This document shows, in pieces, positions 11,367 to 18,389 of a stretch of DNA of 64,000 nucleotides. Position numbers and translations under genes: made by a program. The notes under the pieces are model-generated. The model saw nothing but the letters and a program-made list of their open reading frames with translations, was not told where the DNA came from and searched no databases. This DNA comes from ZC4RG35 sp036375695 (GTDB lineage Bacteria; Actinomycetota; Acidimicrobiia; Spongiisociales; ZC4RG35). Where the stretch lies: positions 1 through 64,000 of the forward strand of contig DASVBU010000031.1 of assembly GCA_036375695.1 (NCBI GenBank), in the 5' to 3' direction. How positions within the stretch are numbered: position 1 is the first letter of the stretch; each line of letters opens with the position of its first letter.

Positions 11367-11538
11367 CGTCACCTCGTTCACTCTGTTCGATGATCATCAC
11401 GGGGATGCCGTCCCGAACCGGGTACGACCTGCCGCAGGTGGTGCAGGTCAGACGGGACGCGGCTTCGTCCTCGTCCAGGGAGCCATGGTCGGCCGGACAG
11501 ACGAGGATCCCCGAAAGGACCGGGTCGATGAGGCTCAC
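11359..11538 (-). CDS. Trm112-like zinc-ribbon protein
   Basis: This small protein of 59 residues begins at a GTG that overlaps the manB stop by four bases (GTGA). It has ILVCPADHG and LTCTTCGRSYPVRDGIPVMI, the Trm112/YcaR pattern of two cysteine pairs followed by YPV.(D/E)GIP. Eukaryotic Trm112 activates methyltransferases; bacterial members are of unclear role and often lie beside sugar or lipid A genes. In this operon it sits tightly between phosphomannomutase and the SIS isomerase and is probably co-translated with both. The longer open frame upstream is antisense-like sequence inside manB. Confidence 0.85.
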   Translation of the reverse strand: MSLIDPVLSGILVCPADHGSLDEDEAASRLTCTTCGRSYPVRDGIPVMIIEQSERGDDD

Positions 11539-12878
11539 GCGCCCTCCAGGATCGAGCGAACCCGCTCCACGATCCGGGCCACTCGCTCGGGGTCGGGCGC
11601 CTCGACGTTGAGACGGAGCAGGGGCTCGGTGTTGGACGGACGGAGGTTGAACCACTCCGAGCCGTAGTCGACGGTCAGGCCGTCGAGATGATCGATGGTT
11701 GCGCCGGCGGACTCCGCCTGCTCGACGCGTCGCATCGCCTCCTCCTGATCGGAGACCTCGAAATTGATCTCACCGGAGGCGGCGTAGCGCTCGACCTCGC
11801 TGCGGAGGGACGAGAGGGGACGGTCGGACGCGGACAGGATCGCCATCAGGTGGAGCATGGCGAGCATCCCGGAGTCGGCCCGGTAGTTGTCGCGGAAGTA
11901 GTAGTGGGCGCTGTGCTCCCCCCCGAAGATGGCGTTGGTCTCGGCCATGACCGCCTTGATGTAACTGTGGCCGACCCGGGTCCGCACGGGCACCCCGCCG
12001 CATTCCTCGATGATCTCCGGCACCGCCTTCGAGGTGATCAGGTTGTGCACCACCTTCTCCCCCGGCCTCCCATCGAGGAGCCTGCGGGCGAGGAGGGAGG
12101 TCACGGTGCTGCCCGTCAGGGGTTTCGCCTTGTCGTCGAGGAAGAAGGCACGGTCGGCATCTCCGTCGAAGGCGACACCCAGGTCGAAGTCTCCTTCCCG
12201 CATCAGCTTCTCGAGGTCGGCGAGGTTCTCGGGCACGAGCGGGTCGGCGGGGTGGTTGGGGAAGGTGCCGTCGGGCTCGAGGTAGAGACCGGTGAGCTCG
12301 GCGGGGATGCGGGCGAAGACCCTCTCGAGAGCGACGCCGGCCATGCCGTTGCCACCGTCCACGGCGACCCGCAACGGCTTGATCTCGGAAGGGTCGACGA
12401 TGGAGAAGAGATGGTCGACGTAGCCGGTGAGGGCATCGACCTCCTCGACGCGGCCCGGTGTCCCGACCACCCGCCTACGGCCGGATTCGACCATCGCCTT
12501 GATCTCCGCCAGGCCGGTGTCGGCACCGATCGGTGCGGCGCCGGCCCGGCACAGCTTGATGCCGTTGTAGACCGGGGGGTTGTGGGAGGCGGTGATCATG
12601 GCCCCGGGTACCTCCCGGGACCCGGAGAAGTAGTAGATCAGGTCGGTGGGCACCTCACCCAGGTCCATGACGTCGGCGCCGGCCGTTGTGATGCCCCGTA
12701 CCATGCCATCGAAGAGCAACTGCGAGCTGGTCCGCACGTCCCGGCCGACGGCGATCCGATCGGCCCCCAACAGCTCGACCAGTGCCGAGCCGACCAGCTC
12801 ACAAAGCTCGGGGTCGAGATCACCGTTGTCGGTGCGCCCCCGAATGTCGTAAGCCTTGAAGACGAGATCGGGTCTCAT
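11535..12878 (-). CDS. manB: Phosphomannomutase/phosphoglucomutase
   Basis: This 447-residue alpha-D-phosphohexomutase interconverts mannose-6-P and mannose-1-P (and possibly the glucose pair). It has the phosphoserine loop TASHNP (about residue 96-101), the metal-binding DGDADR, a sugar-binding GGEHSAHYYF loop, and the C-terminal phosphate-binding RPSNTEPLLRLNVE. The product would feed GDP-mannose synthesis. It heads a minus-strand operon with the Trm112-like gene, the SIS isomerase and ahcY. A -10-like TACACT lies ten bases before its ATG, facing the divergent glycosyltransferase. Confidence 0.95.
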   Translation of the reverse strand: MRPDLVFKAYDIRGRTDNGDLDPELCELVGSALVELLGADRIAVGRDVRTSSQLLFDGMVRGITTAGADVMDLGEVPTDLIYYFSGSREVPGAMITASHNPPVYNGIKLCRAGAAPIGADTGLAEIKAMVESGRRRVVGTPGRVEEVDALTGYVDHLFSIVDPSEIKPLRVAVDGGNGMAGVALERVFARIPAELTGLYLEPDGTFPNHPADPLVPENLADLEKLMREGDFDLGVAFDGDADRAFFLDDKAKPLTGSTVTSLLARRLLDGRPGEKVVHNLITSKAVPEIIEECGGVPVRTRVGHSYIKAVMAETNAIFGGEHSAHYYFRDNYRADSGMLAMLHLMAILSASDRPLSSLRSEVERYAASGEINFEVSDQEEAMRRVEQAESAGATIDHLDGLTVDYGSEWFNLRPSNTEPLLRLNVEAPDPERVARIVERVRSILEGA

Positions 12879-12888
12879 AGAAGCTGCG

Positions 12889-12894
12889 AGTGTA
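12889..12894 (-). promoter_or_regulatory. Putative -10 of the manB operon
   Basis: The minus strand reads TACACT, ten bases before the manB ATG, which would give a leader of about four bases. It lies back-to-back with the plus-strand TAACAT at 12913. Confidence 0.35.
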
Positions 12895-12912
12895 TGCCTG
12901 ACCTTTGCTCCC

Positions 12913-12918
12913 TAACAT
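12913..12918 (+). promoter_or_regulatory. Putative -10 of the GT2 gene
   Basis: TAACAT lies ten bases upstream of TTG 12929. It falls inside the longer reading that would begin at TTG 12905, which argues for the later start. Confidence 0.35.
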
Positions 12919-12928
12919 CGCGGCACAT

Positions 12929-13624
12929 TTGAGCCGCTCCGTCTCCATCGTCGTCCCGGTCTACAACGAGGCCGAGTTCATCCCCCGAGCATTACCCACA
13001 TTGGTCAAACAGGTCATGGCGGCTGCCCCGGACGCCGAGATCCTCATCGTGGAGAACGGGTCTGCCGACGGGACCGCCGAGACGGCCCGTCGTATCTCGA
13101 CGGATCCGCCCGTTCGGGTCATCTCGCTCCCCGATCCCGACTACGGGGCGGCCATGAAGCATGGCTTCCTCGTCTCCGAGGGCGCCTGGGTGGTCAACTT
13201 CGACATCGACTACTTCTCGGGCGAGTTCCTCAGGACGGTCCTCTCCCAGCCCGACGACGTAGATCTGGTCATCGCCTCCAAGCGGGATCCACGATCCAAG
13301 GACCGCCGCTCCCTGATCCGGCGTCTCGCCACGCGGGTCTTCAATCTGCTCCTGCGCATGATCCTGGGCTCGAGGGTGAGCGATACCCACGGGATGAAGG
13401 GATTCCGCCGCGGTCTGGTCGACGACGTGGCCCCGAAGGTTCTCAGCACGAAGGACCTCTTCGACACCGAGTTGGTGATCCGCGCCGAGCGGGCGGGCTA
13501 TCGCATCGTCGAGGTGCCGGTGGAGGTCAAGGAGATGAGGACCGCCCGGTCGTCGCTGGTCAAGCGGGTGCCTCGCACCATCAAAGGGTTGTTCCGGATC
13601 CGGAAAGCGCTCAGCGAGAGCTGA
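12929..13624 (+). CDS. Family 2 glycosyltransferase (polyprenyl-phosphate mannosyl/glucosyltransferase-like)
   Basis: This GT-A glycosyltransferase has 231 residues. It starts with the GT2 nucleotide-binding strand SIVVPVYNEAEFIPRALP, has ENGSADGT, and a metal-site region VVNFDIDYFSG. No transmembrane helix follows, so it resembles the soluble dolichyl/polyprenyl-phosphate hexose synthases. The sugar donor cannot be read from sequence; GDP-mannose is plausible because the manB operon diverges from it. The start is uncertain: TTG 12929 is favoured by the -10 at 12913; TTG 12905 would add eight residues. Confidence 0.85.
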   Translation: MSRSVSIVVPVYNEAEFIPRALPTLVKQVMAAAPDAEILIVENGSADGTAETARRISTDPPVRVISLPDPDYGAAMKHGFLVSEGAWVVNFDIDYFSGEFLRTVLSQPDDVDLVIASKRDPRSKDRRSLIRRLATRVFNLLLRMILGSRVSDTHGMKGFRRGLVDDVAPKVLSTKDLFDTELVIRAERAGYRIVEVPVEVKEMRTARSSLVKRVPRTIKGLFRIRKALSES

Positions 13625-13642
13625 GCTCGATCCTCGGTACCA

Positions 13643-13661
13643 CGCACCTGGTCCCGGTGCG
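13643..13661. terminator. Hairpin between convergent genes
   Basis: CGCACC and GGTGCG form a six-pair stem with a seven-base loop between the plus-strand GT2 gene (stop 13624) and the minus-strand membrane protein (stop 13680). It could serve both directions. No T-run is present. Confidence 0.35.
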
Positions 13662-13679
13662 CCTCTCCGGGTCCGGAAA

Positions 13680-16040
13680 CTATGAGGCTGGGCGTTCCGA
13701 CCGCTGACGGTCCATGCGTTCCCAGAAGGCCACGCCGACCAGGGCGAGCACACCGAGCAGGGTGAGGATCTTGCCCACCGTCTCCGGCATGGTGTCGACG
13801 AACTCGAGCACCACCTCGTTCTGAGTCGGCACCACCACCATCAACGAAGGGGTGGCCCGCCACGGTCCCTCGGCGCCCGTCGCCTTCCAGTTGGGGAAAT
13901 AGGAGACCTTGACCAGATGAGGCGCGCCCACCGCCTCGGTTCTGAAAGAGATGCGGTGGTGGTCGACGACGATTTCGCTCACCTCACCACGGGCCTGGAT
14001 CGGTGTGTCAGGGCGTTGTGCCAGCGACGTGATCCTGGGCCATTCCTCAGGCCCACCGGCCACCACCCAGCGGTCCATGTCGTCGACGTCCTCGTACCAC
14101 TCCAGAGCCAGATCGTGGAACGACGGCAGAGGCTCACCGTCCGGCCCCACCACCGTTTCCGATCCGATCAAGGCGCCGAGAAGTCCTCTTTCGGGGACGT
14201 CGTAGACCGCGGGGAGGTGGGTGGCCACCTCGACCAACTCCGTATCGGGAAGTCTGAAGATGGCGAACGGCGGCACTTCCTCGAGCAGCTCGAATCCCTG
14301 GATGCCCTTGGCCTTTTCCGTCGCCTCGGGTGTCACGGACACGTAGTAGTCGACCCCGTAGACATCCATGTGGGCCAGGCCCCGCTCCATGTCGAAGGTG
14401 TGGTAGCGCAGGCCCGGGATCGGGTTCGACGGCTTGAAGGACATCTCGGAATGGTTGATGAAATGGAACGGGGTCGTGATGGAGGACTCGAAGAACAGCC
14501 CCTCCATCGACTTGTGGGTCCCCTCGGTCCAGTACGGGATGAGCATCGGCGCCATCGGCGTCCCGTACCGGTTCCACCCGTCGTTGTTGGCCTCCCACAT
14601 CACCCGGCCCGGCGGGAGCTCCGAGATCGCCGCCATCAGCGCTTCGTACTCCTCCCATGGCTCCTTGTTCTCATAGCCCTCGTAGTTCCACCGGGCCCAC
14701 CCGTCGACGTATGTGATGCTCGACATCGTGCCGAGGACGAGCAACGCCGCGGCAGTCGCGGTGAGGAAGCCACGGGTGGTGATGACCGGGGGCATGATGA
14801 GGAAGGTGATGCCGAGGATGAGCAGGCCGGCCACCAGGGGCAGGATCCAGGCGGGGACCAGGCCCAGATCCTGGACCTTGGTGGAGACGGCGACGAGCCC
14901 CACGGCCACCGCAGTCGACACCAGCACCAGGGCGCGGGCGAAGTGTGAGGAGATCCGTTCCGGCAGCCGGCGCGACATCCAGACGACGGCTGCACCGACC
15001 CCGACCGCGGCGAAGAACGCCACGCCGAAGTACCAGTAAGGGAGCAGCCTCCCGTTCCACAGCTTCCAGCGCTCGCCACCGAAGAAGTCGGGGAAGAGCT
15101 CGGGGAGGATGTTGGGGAGCGGGAAATAGATGACGGGGAGGAGCGTGGCCCCGATCAGGGGTCCGCCGCGTCTGGTGGTCCGCATCACCCAGATCGCCCC
15201 CGGGATGGCCAGCGGCAGGAGCAGCCACAGCTCCACGGGGAAGACCTCCTCCCATCGGCTCAGCGGGATCCAGCCCATGTCCGAAGTGAGGCCGATCCGC
15301 ATGGCCAGTGGAAGGGCCCAGAACCCGGCGATGGCGAACCCCCAAGCCCAGATGAGGAGGGTGCGCAACGCTCCACGCTTCCAGGCGATCACGAAGAGCG
15401 ATGCGAAGACGGCCACGATCGTGGTCAGGATGTGGGTGAGGGCGGTCAGGCCGAGGAAGAGCGCCGCCCACTTGACGTATTTCCGATCGTCGGCGACAGC
15501 TTTGATGAGGAACCCCAGGTAGACCAGCGAGAAGCTGAACGACCATGCGAACGAGAACTCGCCGGCCAGGGTGGAGGCGAGGTTGGCCCCGTAGATCGAG
15601 TAGCTCTCGAAGAAGATGAGGACCACGGCCGAGCAAGCCGCCACCGCCGACACGGTCCGGGAGAGCTTGATCGCCCGGGCGTGGAAGTAGGCGGCCGGAG
15701 CCATCCCCAGGAGACCGAAAGTGGTCACCAGCTTGAACGCCACCCCGTACGGGATGAACACGTCGAGCAGGACGATCACCAGCGATGGGATCGGGAAGTA
15801 GAAGTAGAAGGCCGGAAAGCCGGCGAACCAATCCTGCGACCAGCCCATCACCCTCCCCTGCGGCAGCAGGACGTCCCGGAGGAACGCCGGCCCGAGGACG
15901 TGCGACCCCATGTCACCGCCGGTCGGAGTGCTGGGGTTGAGCAGCCACCAGGGCTGCATGACCATGAAGACCAGGAACGAAGCCAGGCCGACGATGACCA
16001 GCGGAAGGGTCGGCCGAACCCGACCCAAATACGGCTTCAC
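13680..16040 (-). CDS. Large polytopic membrane protein (GT-C / PTPS-related type)
   Basis: The 786-residue protein has about 12-13 hydrophobic helices in its first 480 residues and a soluble C-terminal domain of about 270 residues ending in one more helix. Early on it carries PSTPTGGDMGSHVLGP, an acidic loop after the first helix as in GT-C glycosyltransferases and the 6-pyruvoyl-tetrahydropterin-synthase-related membrane family. It is a candidate polyprenyl-phosphate-sugar-dependent transferase acting on the outer face of the membrane. The GTG start overlaps the stop of the upstream zinc-ribbon gene (GTGA), which supports this start over the longer frame. The substrate is unknown. Confidence 0.75.
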   Translation of the reverse strand: MKPYLGRVRPTLPLVIVGLASFLVFMVMQPWWLLNPSTPTGGDMGSHVLGPAFLRDVLLPQGRVMGWSQDWFAGFPAFYFYFPIPSLVIVLLDVFIPYGVAFKLVTTFGLLGMAPAAYFHARAIKLSRTVSAVAACSAVVLIFFESYSIYGANLASTLAGEFSFAWSFSFSLVYLGFLIKAVADDRKYVKWAALFLGLTALTHILTTIVAVFASLFVIAWKRGALRTLLIWAWGFAIAGFWALPLAMRIGLTSDMGWIPLSRWEEVFPVELWLLLPLAIPGAIWVMRTTRRGGPLIGATLLPVIYFPLPNILPELFPDFFGGERWKLWNGRLLPYWYFGVAFFAAVGVGAAVVWMSRRLPERISSHFARALVLVSTAVAVGLVAVSTKVQDLGLVPAWILPLVAGLLILGITFLIMPPVITTRGFLTATAAALLVLGTMSSITYVDGWARWNYEGYENKEPWEEYEALMAAISELPPGRVMWEANNDGWNRYGTPMAPMLIPYWTEGTHKSMEGLFFESSITTPFHFINHSEMSFKPSNPIPGLRYHTFDMERGLAHMDVYGVDYYVSVTPEATEKAKGIQGFELLEEVPPFAIFRLPDTELVEVATHLPAVYDVPERGLLGALIGSETVVGPDGEPLPSFHDLALEWYEDVDDMDRWVVAGGPEEWPRITSLAQRPDTPIQARGEVSEIVVDHHRISFRTEAVGAPHLVKVSYFPNWKATGAEGPWRATPSLMVVVPTQNEVVLEFVDTMPETVGKILTLLGVLALVGVAFWERMDRQRSERPAS

Positions 16041-16213
16041 TCCCGATTCCGCCGGACTATCTCCAGGACCTCGGTGATGTCGATGTTGACCCCATCCCGG
16101 TTCCACCACTTCTCTTCACAGGAGTGGCACCAGAAGAACTTGACCTCCGTCCCGTCGGGGAGGACGTGGTCGATCACCAAGACATCGTTCTGTGCGCAGC
16201 TAGGACAATTCAT
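16037..16213 (-). CDS. Small zinc-ribbon protein (58 residues)
   Basis: This short gene reads MNCPSCAQNDVLVIDHVL, then an acidic/hydrophobic middle with FFWCHSCEEKWWN, and ends in EIVRRNRE. Two CxxC pairs (residues 3-6 and 29-32) form a classical zinc ribbon, likely cytoplasmic. Its TGA overlaps the GTG of the large membrane protein by four bases, so the two are almost certainly co-translated. No specific function can be named; a regulatory or RNA/protein-binding partner role for the membrane enzyme is a guess. Confidence 0.75.
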   Translation of the reverse strand: MNCPSCAQNDVLVIDHVLPDGTEVKFFWCHSCEEKWWNRDGVNIDITEVLEIVRRNRE

Positions 16214-16251
16214 ATCGTCGGGGTCCCGCCAGCAATGCTACGCCCGGTCGG

Positions 16252-16530
16252 CTAGGAGACGGAATCTTCTTCGAGCAACCGACCCACGTACCGACTCCTC
16301 CTCTGCCCACCTTCCGACCAGTAGGCATACCAGTACGGGCCGTGCGGGCATTTGGTGCAACCCGGCTTCCCGCACCGGATCATCTGGCTGCGCAGCGAGA
16401 TCTTCGGCTCTGGCCCACCGCCGATGGCGCCCTCCCGCTCCAACTGAGCGCGAGTGAGGATGTGGAGACGTCTCAAGTCGTGAGAATCGAGTTCCTTGAC
16501 GGCGTCGAGGAGATCCCTGTCCAGGGGCAT
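16252..16530 (-). CDS. Conserved hypothetical protein with CGKPGC..CPHGPYWY motif (DUF6788-like)
   Basis: This 92-residue protein has a helical first half (LLDAVKELDSHDLRRLHIL) and a cysteine-rich second half reading MIRCGKPGCTKCPHGPYWYA followed by basic residues (GGQRRSRYVGR). That motif resembles the DUF6788 family, which is common in bacteria and of unknown function; three clustered cysteines and a histidine could bind metal. The ATG at 16530 overlaps the stop of the DUF3499 gene by one base, so the two are one transcript. Confidence 0.75.
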   Translation of the reverse strand: MPLDRDLLDAVKELDSHDLRRLHILTRAQLEREGAIGGGPEPKISLRSQMIRCGKPGCTKCPHGPYWYAYWSEGGQRRSRYVGRLLEEDSVS

Positions 16531-16751
16531 CAGGCAACGTTGACCGGTGCGAACAGCCTGGCGACGGTGCGGCGATCGGTGAGGGTCCACCCCTGCGGTG
16601 GCGCCATGCGGTCCGCGTGATCGGAGCACAGCGGGTACGCGTGCGCGTCGCCGAGCTCCACGAGATCGTCCAGCCACACCGCGGCATCCGCGTAGGCGAA
16701 GCTCATCAACGAACTCGCCGGGGAACCGCAGCGTGCGCAGCCAACTGTCAT
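16530..16751 (-). CDS. DUF3499 family protein
   Basis: This 73-residue protein matches the actinobacterial DUF3499 family: CARCGSPASSLMSFAYADAA, WLDDL, a PLCSDHADRM segment, and PPQGWTLTD. The paired CxxC and CxxH sites suggest a small zinc-binding protein. In M. tuberculosis the family member (Rv3258c) lies next to manB, WhiB2 and the F420 genes, and the same group is found here. A TAGCGT box exactly seven bases before the ATG suggests a leaderless transcript. Confidence 0.85.
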   Translation of the reverse strand: MTVGCARCGSPASSLMSFAYADAAVWLDDLVELGDAHAYPLCSDHADRMAPPQGWTLTDRRTVARLFAPVNVA

Positions 16752-16758
16752 GGCGAGC

Positions 16759-16764
16759 ACGCTA
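16759..16764 (-). promoter_or_regulatory. Putative leaderless -10 of DUF3499 gene
   Basis: The minus strand reads TAGCGT, followed by seven bases and then ATG. The spacing puts the likely transcription start at or next to the start codon. Confidence 0.45.
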
Positions 16765-16783
16765 GGGATCGGGGGGTGCGTAT

Positions 16784-17128
16784 TCAAGGATTGCCGGGCA
16801 CACCGGCGTGCCAGAGGCCGGAGCCGTCCTCGGCAACAACGAGCGTGCTCGGTACGGCCCTCACTCCCAGGCGGTCGAACACCCTCGGCTCGGACTCCCA
16901 GGCGATCTCCGAGTAGCCCCCGACACCGACTCGCTGGTCGAGGAGCTGTCGGGCGCGGGCGCACTCCTCACAACCCGCCGACGTGAAGAGGTAGGTGCCC
17001 GGCGTCAGGCCGGTGGAGGCGATCCTGCGACGGGTGCGCGTTCGGAATCGTCTCGCCACCAGGGCGTAGATGGCGACTGCCAGGGCCGCCCCTCCGACGA
17101 TGACGAGGCGGAGGATCAAATCATCCAT
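16784..17128 (-). CDS. Membrane-anchored thioredoxin-like protein
   Basis: The 114-residue protein has one N-terminal membrane helix (about residues 5-24), a basic stretch RRFRTRTRRR, then a thioredoxin-fold segment with the redox motif CEEC (SAGCEECARARQLL) and the cis-proline region VRAVPSTLVV. It is probably anchored in the membrane; the positive flank after the helix suggests the redox domain may face the cytoplasm. The start MDDLILRLV overlaps the end of the DUF5719 gene by eight bases. It may reduce or exchange disulfides of its neighbours; no partner is known. Confidence 0.78.
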   Translation of the reverse strand: MDDLILRLVIVGGAALAVAIYALVARRFRTRTRRRIASTGLTPGTYLFTSAGCEECARARQLLDQRVGVGGYSEIAWESEPRVFDRLGVRAVPSTLVVAEDGSGLWHAGVPGNP

Positions 17129-18389
17129 CGTCGATTGGTGCACCGATGGCGATGGAGTCGGCAGTCTCCCCGACCTCGTACAGGAGGGCGACCACCGGGA
17201 CGTCGGAATCGACCAGGAAGGCGTCCGAAGCGTCGAGACCAACCTCGATCACGCTCTCGGCCGGCACCGTCACGTTGAACTCGCCCCCGTTCTCCCGAAG
17301 GGCGCGGACCACGACCTGGGCGTCCTCCAACTCCGGGTTGAGGACGACCAACCGAACCGGCCCTGGGCTCGCGGCCGGAAGGAGCCAGGACCCGGCGCCG
17401 GCGGTGGCGCCGGTGGTGGTCGAGAGCGTCGTGCCGTTGGAGACCTCGACCGAAGCCACCACGGGACCGGTGGCAACGACCCGCACCGCGCGCGCTCCTT
17501 CCAGGTCGGCGAGGGGCAGGGACTCTTCGGCTCCCTCGCTGAGGGCGCCGGAGATCGCCGCCCCCTCGACACCGGCGGCCCCGTAGACGTCCACCTGGTA
17601 CTCCACCTCTCCGGGTGCGGCACTGCCGATGACCAGCCGACCGTCGATCTCGGTCGGGAGCGGCAGGAACCATGAGCCGGCGGGCTCCACTGCGTTCCAG
17701 GATGCCGCAGCCTCACCGAGACCCTGGCGCACTGCGGCAGCCACACGACCCCGTGACACATCGACGCGGACGGTGATCCACTCCCGGCCGGGGATGATCT
17801 CGTCCATCTGGACCACCGTCGAGCCTCGCGACGGGACGATGACGCGGGTGAACCGGTTGTTGCTCTCCAGGCCCGCCTCCGAGTGGACCACGAGATTCGC
17901 CACCGCGTCACCGGCGAAGGGGTTCATGAGTTGAAGGCTCATCTCGCGTTGACCTGCGGTCGATCCGCCGGCGAGGAACACCTGAGCCGGGATGGACCGC
18001 ACACACGTCTCCAGGGTCGAGGAGATGGCTCCCTGGATACGGCTGGCCGCGGCCGCAGCCCCGGTGGGGAGCTCGACCAGACCCCCGACGGTCCCCACCG
18101 CGGCGACATCGACGACGGGAATGATGGTGGCTCCGTTGGACCCGAGCCCGACCTCGATACTGCCGACGGTGCTGCCGTTGGCGAACAGCGTGAGTGCGGC
18201 CGGCCCCTCGAGGGTCGAGCCGATCGCCAGGTCGGTGCTGCGGCCACCCCCTTCGATGACAGGACAGACCGCGAACACCGTCGGGTTCGGTGCCGGGGCC
18301 GCGTCCGGAGCGGGCTGCCCGGGCGGTGGGAGGACGAACAGCGCCACGGCGAGCACCGCCAGGGTGGCCAGCGACAGCAGCCGGCTCAT
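17121..18389 (-). CDS. DUF5719 family exported protein
   Basis: The 422-residue protein starts with a signal peptide/anchor (MSRLLSLATLAVLAVALFVL) and continues as a beta-rich, low-charge, extracytoplasmic domain (for example FANGSTVGSIEVGL, STVVQMDEIIPGREW, SWFLPLP). It resembles DUF5719, an actinobacterial family encoded directly after a large glycosyltransferase. Here its ATG overlaps the stop of that glycosyltransferase by four bases. A role with the glycosyltransferase on the outer membrane face is inferred from linkage only. Confidence 0.75.
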   Translation of the reverse strand: MSRLLSLATLAVLAVALFVLPPPGQPAPDAAPAPNPTVFAVCPVIEGGGRSTDLAIGSTLEGPAALTLFANGSTVGSIEVGLGSNGATIIPVVDVAAVGTVGGLVELPTGAAAAASRIQGAISSTLETCVRSIPAQVFLAGGSTAGQREMSLQLMNPFAGDAVANLVVHSEAGLESNNRFTRVIVPSRGSTVVQMDEIIPGREWITVRVDVSRGRVAAAVRQGLGEAAASWNAVEPAGSWFLPLPTEIDGRLVIGSAAPGEVEYQVDVYGAAGVEGAAISGALSEGAEESLPLADLEGARAVRVVATGPVVASVEVSNGTTLSTTTGATAGAGSWLLPAASPGPVRLVVLNPELEDAQVVVRALRENGGEFNVTVPAESVIEVGLDASDAFLVDSDVPVVALLYEVGETADSIAIGAPIDDG

